A stretch of 60,056 nucleotides of DNA from Clostridia bacterium (lineage in GTDB: Bacteria; Bacillota; Clostridia; UBA1212; UBA1255), in assembly GCA_017620915.1 (NCBI GenBank), contig JAFZSK010000098.1, forward strand, positions 1 to 60,056, written 5' to 3'. The notes under the pieces were generated by a model that saw only the letters and a program-made list of their open reading frames with translations, did not search any database and was not told the origin of the DNA. Each line of letters starts with the position of its first letter. The stretch's first letter is position 1. The translations under genes and the position numbers were made by a program. Positions 53,238 through 60,056 of the stretch are shown in pieces.

Positions 53238-53786
53238 TCAATCCGCGTCTCTCGTTATTCCCAGCCCGCCCAGTATCTGTTCGGCAAGCTTTTCCATGTG
53301 TTCCGCTTCGTTTGCTTCCATGTGGTCGTACCCCAGCATGTGCAGCGCCGAGTGCGCCGTTAAAAACCCCAGCTCGCGCCGGAGGCTGTGGCCGTATTCC
53401 GCCGCCTGCGCCCGCGCCCGCGGGAGCGAGATCACCATGTCTCCCAAAAACACGAGGCCGGTCTCCGGGTCAATATCCGCCGCTTCCGCCCCGCCTTTTC
53501 CGTCTTTAAAAGCCAGGTTCGGGAACGACAGCACGTCGGTGGCGCGGTCAATTTCCCGGTACTCCCGGTTATACTCCCGGATCCCTTCGTCGTTGGTAAA
53601 TGTGACGCTGATCTCCGCGCCGCGGGCGCCGAGCCGCCGGCATTCCGCCGCCAGGATGCTGTATTCTTCTCCGCAAGCGGCCGCGAATACGTCGGACACG
53701 GTGGATAGCAGCGCCGCTTTCTCGGCTTTCTCCATCAGTTTGCGTTTTTCAAACGCGAATGTGCATTTATATTTCAGTTTATTCAT
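53238..53786 (-). CDS. ybeY: rRNA maturation endoribonuclease YbeY
   Basis: Zinc-dependent RNase that takes part in 16S rRNA 3'-end processing and ribosome quality control. The 182 residues include TDVLSFPN, GDMVISLPRA and the zinc motif HSALHMLGYDH (H-x3-H-x5-H) near the C-terminus. ATG 53786 is preferred; ATG 53831, which overlaps the phoH end, has no ribosome-binding site. The phoH-ybeY-era order is conserved in bacteria. Confidence 0.94.
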   Translation of the reverse strand: MNKLKYKCTFAFEKRKLMEKAEKAALLSTVSDVFAAACGEEYSILAAECRRLGARGAEISVTFTNDEGIREYNREYREIDRATDVLSFPNLAFKDGKGGAEAADIDPETGLVFLGDMVISLPRARAQAAEYGHSLRRELGFLTAHSALHMLGYDHMEANEAEHMEKLAEQILGGLGITRDAD

Positions 53787-53817
53787 AACATCCGTAATCG
53801 TGCGCTGCTCTGCCGTT

Positions 53818-54789
53818 TCAGCGCTTTTCATGTTTCTCGTACGCTTTGATTATCTTCTGCACCAGTTGACAGCGCACCACGTCGCGCCCGGTCAGATTGA
53901 TGAATCCGATCTCTTCGATATCGCCCAGTATCTTCTGGATACCCAGCAGGCCCGAGGATTTGTCCCGGGGCAGGTCGATCTGCGTCACGTCGCCGGTGAC
54001 CACGGCTCTGGAGTATTGACCGATGCGCGTGAGGAACATCTTCAGCTGCTCCGGCGTGGTGTTCTGGGCTTCGTCCAGGATGATGAACGAATTGTCCAGC
54101 GTGCGGCCGCGCATGTACGCGAGCGGCGCGATCTCTATCGCCCCCCGCTCCACGTTGCGCTGGTACGCGTCGATGCCCATTATATCATACAGCGCGTCGT
54201 ACAGCGGGCGCAGGTACGGGTCAACTTTGCTCTGCAGGTCGCCGGGCAGAAAGCCGAGGCTCTCTCCCGCCTCCACCGCCGGCCGGGTCAATATGATCCG
54301 CGACACTTCGTTCTTGCGGAACGCGGAGACAGCCATCGCCACCGCCAGATATGTTTTGCCCGTGCCTGCGGGGCCGATGCCGAAAGTAATTAAATTCTTT
54401 TTGATCGACTCCACGTACTCCGCCTGGCCCAGCGTTTTGGCTTTTATCGGGCGGCCTTTCGCGGTGACGCAGATGCCGTCCGCGGTGTACTGGTTCACGG
54501 ACTGGATGCCGTTCTCGGCCACCAGATCGCACAGGTACGCGGTGAGGCGTTTGTTCACGGTTTCGTTGTCCTCCGCCAGCTTTACCATCCGGCGCAGCAC
54601 TGCTTCGGCGTTTTTGAGATTGTCCTCAGCGTCGCGGTCAAAGCCCTGATTCGACAGCATCAGCTGCCCTTCCGCGTTTTGCGAAACGTCAACGCCGAAC
54701 GCGTCGGCGATCACCGCCAGATTCTCGTCATTCTGCCCGAACAGCACGGAAACGTCGCCGGTATCAAGATCTGTCAATACAGTTTTCAA
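53818..54789 (-). CDS. PhoH-like ATPase
   Basis: Cytosolic P-loop ATPase of 323 residues of the PhoH/PhoL family, thought to act in RNA metabolism with YbeY. It has Walker A GPAGTGKTYLAVAMAV (about residues 143-158), Walker B FIILDEAQN, and TRIGQYSRAVVTGDVTQIDLP, a sensor-like stretch. The start codon is TTG at 54789 with GGAGG about 8 nt upstream. A promoter at 54809-54837 precedes it. Confidence 0.92.
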   Translation of the reverse strand: MKTVLTDLDTGDVSVLFGQNDENLAVIADAFGVDVSQNAEGQLMLSNQGFDRDAEDNLKNAEAVLRRMVKLAEDNETVNKRLTAYLCDLVAENGIQSVNQYTADGICVTAKGRPIKAKTLGQAEYVESIKKNLITFGIGPAGTGKTYLAVAMAVSAFRKNEVSRIILTRPAVEAGESLGFLPGDLQSKVDPYLRPLYDALYDIMGIDAYQRNVERGAIEIAPLAYMRGRTLDNSFIILDEAQNTTPEQLKMFLTRIGQYSRAVVTGDVTQIDLPRDKSSGLLGIQKILGDIEEIGFINLTGRDVVRCQLVQKIIKAYEKHEKR

Positions 54790-54808
54790 TAGCTATCCCT
54801 CCGTCTAC

Positions 54809-54837
54809 TTTATAGCATATTCCGGGGATTTTTTCAA
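54809..54837 (-). promoter_or_regulatory. Internal promoter before phoH
   Basis: Minus strand: TTGAAA (54837-54832), 17-bp spacer, TATAAA (54814-54809). The -35 overlaps the abcF stop codon. The start point would leave a leader of only about 13 nt. Confidence 0.5.
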
Positions 54838-56759
54838 CGCGATTCTGCTTCCGCGAGCGCGGCGGTGACCGCTTCGATACGCTCCATCAGTGCGAGCATC
54901 TCGGCGTCCGCGGCCTGCTTGCGCTCGTACAGTTCACTGAGTTTGGTGTAATCGCTGCTGTTCTCCGGATCCGTCAGCGCGGCTTCGGTCACGGCGTTTT
55001 CGGTTTCCAGCGCCGCGAGACGTTCTTCGGTGCGCTTCAGTTCGGACTTCAGTTTGCCGATAGCGGAACGCTTTTCCTTCTGACGCCGGAATTCTTCGCC
55101 GCCGGAAGTGCCGCGGTCCGTATCCGGTCGGGCAGCTGCAGTCGCCGGCGCGGGTGCGAACGCGGAAATATCTATGGTGCGCGTGGCCAGCCGCGAACGG
55201 AAATACCGGTCGTGGGAGACCGCGATCAGCGTGCCTTTGAATTTAGCCAGCGCCTCTTCCAGCACTTCCCGGGAACCGATATCCAGGTGGTTGGTGGGCT
55301 CGTCCAGGATCAGCAGCGGGCGTCGTTCGTAGCTGAGCATCAGCAGCTGGAGCCGGGATTTTTCGCCCCCGGACAATTCCGACAGTTCTTTGAACACGTC
55401 CGAGCCGCGGAAGCCCATTGCCGCCAGGCTGTTTCTGAGCTTCACCGGCGGGACCAGGAGCGCGGCGGGTCTGCCGCCGTTGACCCGGTCGTACAACGCG
55501 TCAAACACATTGCCCTCGCCGCTCACGTCGGAAAGGTCCTGCGAATAGTACGAAAAGCCGGTGTTGATCCCGATGCGGAAAGAGCCGGAAACGAATTGCC
55601 GCTCCGCCTCCGCGAGCTTCGACGCGATCACGCGCAGGAACGTGGTCTTGCCCGAACCGTTGGGGCCGGTAATGAACAAGCGCTCGCCTTTGTGCACCTC
55701 GAAACTGACATTCTGAAACAGCGTGCGGCCCGGGAACGCGAAGCCCAGCCCGCGGACGTCCAGCACGTCGTTGCCGCCGGGCACGTCGATGTCAAAACTG
55801 ATGGCGGGCGGATCTTCCGGTCCGGCGGGCTTGTCGATCAGCTCCATCCGGTCCAGATACTTCATGCGGCTCTCGGCGGCAATTATATTCCGCTCCCGGT
55901 TCCACTTCCGCTGATTTTCGATGAACGCGTTGATGCGGGCAATTTCTTTCTGCTGCTGCACATAGCACCGGCGCTGGTACTCCACGTCGGCGCGGCGCAG
56001 CTCCACATATTTGGAGTACGGCGAGTTGTACATGAACGCACCGGAATTTTCGATCAGCAGCGTGAGGGATGTGACGCTGTCCAGGAACGCCCGGTCGTGG
56101 GAGATCACCAGCAGCGTGCCGTTGTACGCCTTTAGCTCGCCTTCCAGCCACAGGCAGGACTCTTCGTCCAGGTGATTGGTGGGCTCGTCCAGAATCAGTA
56201 TTTTCGGCTTCGTGAGCAGCAGTTTGCCCAGCGCCAGCCGCGTCTTCTGACCGCCGGACAGGGACGAGATCTTTAACCCCAGCGATTCTTCCGGAAAGCC
56301 CAGCCCTTTCAGCACACTGCGCACGCGGCTCTCATACGTGAGCCCGCCGCCGTCGGTGTAGCGCTCGTACAGCGCCGCCAGTTTGCCGGAGAGCACATGG
56401 CCCGTGGCGGCACCGTCGCCGTATTTGATCAGCTTGGCTTCCGTATCCGCGATCTCCTGCTCCAGCGCTTTCAGCCCGGCGTAGGGCAGCATAAACTCGT
56501 CGTACACCGTCAGTTCCGAATCCAGGCCGGAATCCTGCCGCAGATAGCCCAGCGAACCGGGCACCGCGGAATGGATGAAGCAGTCGCCGCCGGAAGGCAG
56601 ATATTCTCCGGTAAAAATGCGCACCAGCGTGGTCTTGCCCGCGCCGTTGCTGCCGATGATGCCGATGCGGTCGCCTTCGTTAACGGAAAGATTGACGCCG
56701 TCCAGAATGACGTCGCCGCCGAAAGCCATCTGCATATTTTTGCACGAAAACAGTATCAT
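54834..56759 (-). CDS. ABC-F family ATPase
   Basis: A soluble protein of 641 residues with two ABC ATPase domains and no membrane part, as in ribosome-associated ABC-F factors. Domain 1: GSNGAGKTT, LSGGQKTRLALGKLL, LILDEPTNHLDEES. Domain 2: GPNGSGKTT, LSGGEKSRLQLLM, LILDEPTNHLDIGS. The linker between them (about residues 235-310) is the P-site tRNA-interaction region. A C-terminal coiled coil (about 560-641) closes the chain. ATG 56759 overlaps the comF TGA by 4 bp. Family members act on stalled ribosomes or protect them from antibiotics; which of the two holds here cannot be told. Confidence 0.93.
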   Translation of the reverse strand: MILFSCKNMQMAFGGDVILDGVNLSVNEGDRIGIIGSNGAGKTTLVRIFTGEYLPSGGDCFIHSAVPGSLGYLRQDSGLDSELTVYDEFMLPYAGLKALEQEIADTEAKLIKYGDGAATGHVLSGKLAALYERYTDGGGLTYESRVRSVLKGLGFPEESLGLKISSLSGGQKTRLALGKLLLTKPKILILDEPTNHLDEESCLWLEGELKAYNGTLLVISHDRAFLDSVTSLTLLIENSGAFMYNSPYSKYVELRRADVEYQRRCYVQQQKEIARINAFIENQRKWNRERNIIAAESRMKYLDRMELIDKPAGPEDPPAISFDIDVPGGNDVLDVRGLGFAFPGRTLFQNVSFEVHKGERLFITGPNGSGKTTFLRVIASKLAEAERQFVSGSFRIGINTGFSYYSQDLSDVSGEGNVFDALYDRVNGGRPAALLVPPVKLRNSLAAMGFRGSDVFKELSELSGGEKSRLQLLMLSYERRPLLILDEPTNHLDIGSREVLEEALAKFKGTLIAVSHDRYFRSRLATRTIDISAFAPAPATAAARPDTDRGTSGGEEFRRQKEKRSAIGKLKSELKRTEERLAALETENAVTEAALTDPENSSDYTKLSELYERKQAADAEMLALMERIEAVTAALAEAESR

Positions 56760-57460
56760 GCGCTTTCCTCCCGCTGTGCATCGTATATATCCTGGCGGCC
56801 GCTCATCATGCAGGCGGCGTTGACGTAGCCCGCGCCGTTTGAGAGCAGGATCCCGGCGCATTCGTTCAGCGTTGACCCGGTGGTGAAAATGTCGTCCACC
56901 AGCAGCACTCTGAGTCCCCGGAGCGGTGGCGTACCGGCTTTAAACGCGAATCTGCGTTCCGCGCTGCGGCCGGCATAATTTTCCGCGCTGGTCATTCCGC
57001 CGGAACCGGACGTACGTTCAAGCAGCATCCGGAACGGTATTCCGGACGATTCGGACAATTTCCGCGCCACCAGCTCGCTCTGATTGTACCCGCGTCCGGC
57101 GAACCGCGCCGCGCTCAGGGGCACGCAGGTGATGAGGTCAATATCGCCGTATCCGCTGTTGGCCTCCAGATACCGGTGGAGCAGCCCCGCGAAGGGCTCA
57201 AATATCCAGCGCTCGCCGCCGAATTTAAACCGCAGCATTGCGTCTTTTGCCGGGCCGGTATACTTAAGCGGCACGTACAGTTTGAGCACTTTTTCCAGCG
57301 CTTCATGGGGCAGCACGTCCGCTTTGCTGTATATAAACACGGTTCTGGCGCAGTCCGGGCACATATATTTAGCACCGTCTCCGCCGGAACGCAGGATCCG
57401 GCCGCAGAACGGACATTTGCGCGGAAAGAACAGCTTGGTCAGAAACTCGGAAGTTTTCAT
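56756..57460 (-). CDS. comF: ComF-family phosphoribosyltransferase-like protein
   Basis: A protein of 234 residues. The N-terminal zinc finger is CPFCG...CPDC (about residues 16-38). The C-terminal phosphoribosyltransferase fold ends with the PRPP loop VLLVDDIFTTGST (about 185-197), and YNQSELVARKLSE in the middle is a ComFC signature. In Bacillus, ComF proteins serve DNA uptake and recombination. Here the gene follows recD2 with a one-base TAATG overlap and GGAGG just upstream, and overlaps abcF. Confidence 0.92.
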   Translation of the reverse strand: MKTSEFLTKLFFPRKCPFCGRILRSGGDGAKYMCPDCARTVFIYSKADVLPHEALEKVLKLYVPLKYTGPAKDAMLRFKFGGERWIFEPFAGLLHRYLEANSGYGDIDLITCVPLSAARFAGRGYNQSELVARKLSESSGIPFRMLLERTSGSGGMTSAENYAGRSAERRFAFKAGTPPLRGLRVLLVDDIFTTGSTLNECAGILLSNGAGYVNAACMMSGRQDIYDAQREESA

Positions 57461-59784
57461 TATGTGCCTCCGTCCGCAGCTCCGGCGCCGGATCTGAGCC
57501 GCTCCGCCAGGCAGGTGTAGCGCTGCTCTTCGGTGTTGTTGTCCACCATATATCGGATGTAGCGCCGGTCGCCGATCAGCACCACCATGCGCTTTGCCCG
57601 GGTGACCGCGGTGTACAGTATGTTGCGCGTGCACAGCCGCCCGGGAATGCCGGAAAGCGGGATCACGCAGTAGTCGAATTCGCTGCCCTGGCTTTTATGC
57701 ACCGTGATGGCGTAGCAGAGTTCCAGTTCGTTCAGCTGCTCGAACGGGTATTCCGCCTCGCGCTCTTCATCAAACAGCACCGTGATCGTGCGTTCCGACC
57801 GGTCGATGGCAGAGATCCGGCCCATTTCGCCGTTGAATATACCTTTGCCGCATACGCCGAGTTCGGTGACGCTGTGCCACTCGATCTCGTAGTTGTTCTT
57901 TATCTGCATCACGCGGTCGTGCTCCCGGAACGTGGTCTCGCCGTATATGATCTCTTCGTCGCCGCGCAGTTTGGGATTCAGCCGCGCCTGCAGCATCGAA
58001 TTGACGGATTCTACGCCGCACTCGCCTTTTTTGCCGGGTATCAGCACCTGAATATCTTTTACGGGGTCAATGCCGTACGCACCGGGCAGCCGCCGCTCCA
58101 CCACGTCTGCCAGCACGCCGGGGACTTCGGCGGGGTCGGCAACGTCCACCATGAAGAAATCCTTATTCTTCCGGTTCATCTCGGGAAGTTCGCCGTTGTT
58201 TATGCGCTGCGCGTTCAGGGCGATAAGGCTCTCGTCCGCCTGGCGGTACACATACGACAGCGTTACCACCGTGAAGCGGCCGGACGCAATAATATCTTTC
58301 AATATATTGCCCGGGCCCACGGAAGGCAGCTGGTCTTTGTCCCCCAGCATAATCAGCCGCGCGCCGGGTTTGAGCGCCTTCAGCATATGGTACGCCAGCA
58401 GTGTGTCCAGCATTGACGCCTCGTCGATAATAAGCACGTCCGCGTCCAGCGGGTTGGCTTCATTGCGGTTAAACTTGAGCCGGCGCTCCTCGCTGAGCTC
58501 CGGACCCGTCAGTTCCGCGTCGCCGAACGCCGCGTATTCCAGCAAACGGTGAATAGTTTTGGCCTCGATGCCCACCGCTTCGGACATCCGTTTCGCCGCC
58601 CGGCCGGTAGGGGCCGCCAGCACGCATTTGAGTCCGGCGAGAGACAGATAGCGGTACACCGCTTTGATGATCGTGGTCTTGCCGGTGCCGGGGCCGCCGG
58701 TGATCACCGCGAAACCGTGCTCTACCGCGGCTTTTACGGCGTTTTGCTGTACGGTGTTCAGTTCGATACCCGCATCCGCGTTAAAGCGCTTTATGAAGGC
58801 GTCAAACCCGTTTCCGGCGGTCTCCGTGTACTCCGCGAGGCGCACCAGCGCGCCGGAGATGTGTTCTTCGCAGCGGGCAATAAAATCCAGGAACACCAGC
58901 GGCTCCCGTTCCGCGGTCGATGAACCGGTTCCGTCCCCTTCACCCGCCGCCTGCGCCGGCGAATACAATGTGCACGCGCCGGATGCGATCAGGCTGTTCA
59001 GCGCTTCTTCCGCCGCTTCGCGGTCAATTGACAGCTCGAACGCCACCGAGTCCAGCAGTTTGTCCGCCGGATAGCATACGTTGCCGAAGCCCAGCTGCGA
59101 TTCGAGATAATACCGAATAAACGCGCAGACGCGGCTGCCGGAGTTCTGATCGACGCCGATGCCCACCGCGATCCGGTCCGCGGTCTTGAAGCCGATCTGC
59201 GGCACTTCCTCGATGAGCATGTACGGGTTGCGCTTGGTGACAATGACCGAATTGACGCCGTACTTCCCATACACCGCCAGCGCCACTTTGGTGGATATGC
59301 CCATGTCCGCGAAAAACTTCAGCGTTTCGGATACGTTGTAATACTCCCGGAAAGTGGCGGCAATTCCCTCCGCCTTTTTGTGAGTGATCCCGCGCACGGC
59401 GGCGAGCCGCTCCGGCTCATTCAGAATGACCTCCGGCGTTTCTTCGCCGAACAGTTTTACGATAGCTTTGGCCGTGGCTTCGCCCACGCCGGAAAACAGC
59501 CCGCAGGCCAGAAATGTTATGAGGCTTTCGGTGTCCGTCGGCATGGCTTTGGTGAGCGTATGCACGCGGAAGGTCTCGCCGTATTGACGGTGCATCTCCA
59601 TGCTGCCGCCCAGCGTGAGCACCTCGCCGGGAAACACTTCCGGCATAATGCCGGACGCCCGGATGGATTCGCTCCCGCCGGAAGGCTGAAACTCTATCAC
59701 CGCAAAGCCGCTTTCGGGATTTGCGTATATCAGGTCTTGTACTGTGCCGGTGATCTCGGTGTAGTTGTTCCCTCCGATGCCCAT
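57460..59784 (-). CDS. recD2: RecD2-type 5'-3' DNA helicase
   Basis: SF1B helicase of 774 residues. The N-terminal OB/HhH part (residues 1-200: ITGTVQDLIYANPESGFAVIEF, ITHKKAEGIA, YGKYGVNSV) is the extension that separates RecD2 from RecD. The motor has Walker A GGPGTGKTT, DEASMLD (motif II), GDKDQLPSVGPG (motif III), and the C-terminal YAITVHKSQGSEFD and AVTRAK motifs. There is no RecB or RecC in the window, as expected for RecD2. It starts 31 bp after the ftsH stop. Confidence 0.94.
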   Translation of the reverse strand: MGIGGNNYTEITGTVQDLIYANPESGFAVIEFQPSGGSESIRASGIMPEVFPGEVLTLGGSMEMHRQYGETFRVHTLTKAMPTDTESLITFLACGLFSGVGEATAKAIVKLFGEETPEVILNEPERLAAVRGITHKKAEGIAATFREYYNVSETLKFFADMGISTKVALAVYGKYGVNSVIVTKRNPYMLIEEVPQIGFKTADRIAVGIGVDQNSGSRVCAFIRYYLESQLGFGNVCYPADKLLDSVAFELSIDREAAEEALNSLIASGACTLYSPAQAAGEGDGTGSSTAEREPLVFLDFIARCEEHISGALVRLAEYTETAGNGFDAFIKRFNADAGIELNTVQQNAVKAAVEHGFAVITGGPGTGKTTIIKAVYRYLSLAGLKCVLAAPTGRAAKRMSEAVGIEAKTIHRLLEYAAFGDAELTGPELSEERRLKFNRNEANPLDADVLIIDEASMLDTLLAYHMLKALKPGARLIMLGDKDQLPSVGPGNILKDIIASGRFTVVTLSYVYRQADESLIALNAQRINNGELPEMNRKNKDFFMVDVADPAEVPGVLADVVERRLPGAYGIDPVKDIQVLIPGKKGECGVESVNSMLQARLNPKLRGDEEIIYGETTFREHDRVMQIKNNYEIEWHSVTELGVCGKGIFNGEMGRISAIDRSERTITVLFDEEREAEYPFEQLNELELCYAITVHKSQGSEFDYCVIPLSGIPGRLCTRNILYTAVTRAKRMVVLIGDRRYIRYMVDNNTEEQRYTCLAERLRSGAGAADGGT

Positions 59785-59815
59785 GCCGCCGATACCTTTG
59801 TGTTCTATGATGTTA

Positions 59816-60056
59816 TCAGGCTGAGATCAGCGTTTCGAATTCGTCGCCCTCCAGCCGCTCTTTCTCCAGCAGGACGCCGGCGATCGATTTCAGTTTTTCG
59901 ATATTCGCCGACATCAGTTCCGTCACTTTGACTTCTTCCGCGTCGATGATGCGCTTGACTTCGGCATCGATCACCGCGGCGGTCTTTTCGCTGTAATTCT
60001 TGGCGTGGCCGTAATCGCGGCCGATGAATACTTCTTCGCCTTCGCCGGGGTTGAAT
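59816..60056 (-). CDS. ftsH: ATP-dependent zinc protease FtsH, C-terminal fragment
   Basis: The last 79 residues of a gene that continues beyond the window. EEVFIGRDYGHAKNYSEKTAAVIDAEVKRIIDAEE and LLEKERLEGDEFETLI match the helical end of the FtsH peptidase domain, which includes the region after the third zinc ligand. FtsH is a membrane-anchored AAA+ protease. The AAA domain and HExxH site lie outside. It is the most upstream gene of the minus-strand cluster visible here. Confidence 0.9.
   Translation of the reverse strand, partial: FNPGEGEEVFIGRDYGHAKNYSEKTAAVIDAEVKRIIDAEEVKVTELMSANIEKLKSIAGVLLEKERLEGDEFETLISA

Overview
The window looks like a chromosomal piece of a Gram-positive, moderately high-GC member of the Clostridia, probably an uncultured gut-type lineage. 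The signs are a class II lysyl-tRNA synthetase, a threonine T-box, sigma-A type promoters with 17-bp spacers (TTGACA/TATAAT-like), AddB instead of RecB, MurG, HutP, and an IspH fused to ribosomal protein S1, an arrangement known from Clostridia. No plasmid, phage or intact insertion sequence is visible.

Layout. 1-5 kb: 3' end of guaB, then greA, lysS (with an extra C-terminal tRNA-binding domain), a serine beta-lactamase-like hydrolase and a GNAT enzyme. 5-10.4 kb: an M48 membrane protease with a TPR-like tail and, on the minus strand, a YfcC-type transporter and a VTT-PlsC-zinc-ribbon fusion. 10.6-13.7 kb: two unassigned carbohydrate-active proteins. 13.7-14.5 kb: a gene-free block of paired hairpins bounded by inverted heptanucleotide arrays. 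14.5-21.6 kb: a phosphoribosyltransferase, an ABC exporter coupled to a truncated IS5-type ORF, pepF, and a signal peptidase I with a very long acidic N-terminus. 21.8-26.2 kb: a wall-anchored NAGPA-domain protein, ThuA and a Gfo/Idh/MocA oxidoreductase. 26.3-28.4 kb: T-box and thrS. 28.4-32.2 kb (minus): an operon of a FolT-like ECF S-component with a structured 5' leader, a CARF/DUF1887 (Card1-like) protein and a second PlsC-zinc-ribbon protein. 32.8-38.5 kb: a GalM-dehydrogenase fusion, murG and a clostripain-family protein. 38.6-41.4 kb: tRNA-His, a DUF362 protein, a GNAT enzyme and a GH29 fucosidase. 41.7-60 kb (minus): an almost gap-free housekeeping cluster, read in transcription order as ftsH, recD2, comF, abcF, phoH, ybeY, era, recO, deoB, yhaM-like, addB, hutP-like, cmk, plsC, ispH-rpsA.

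The most unusual features are: (i) two families of 7-bp tandem repeats, consensus GCAAATG and TAAGTTW, dispersed between genes in both orientations, next to and sometimes supplying the -35 box of promoters; (ii) a roughly 700-bp block bounded by inverted copies of one family and holding two copies of a twin-hairpin unit with an identical 46-nt spacer; (iii) a roughly 170-nt folded leader that hides the ribosome-binding site of the FolT-like gene, in front of a CARF protein that has no CRISPR array nearby; (iv) several domain fusions (GalM with 2-hydroxyacid dehydrogenase, LysRS with tRNA-binding domain, VTT with PlsC and zinc ribbon, and a roughly 450-residue tail on signal peptidase).

All functional calls rest on reading motifs by eye. 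No database search was run.
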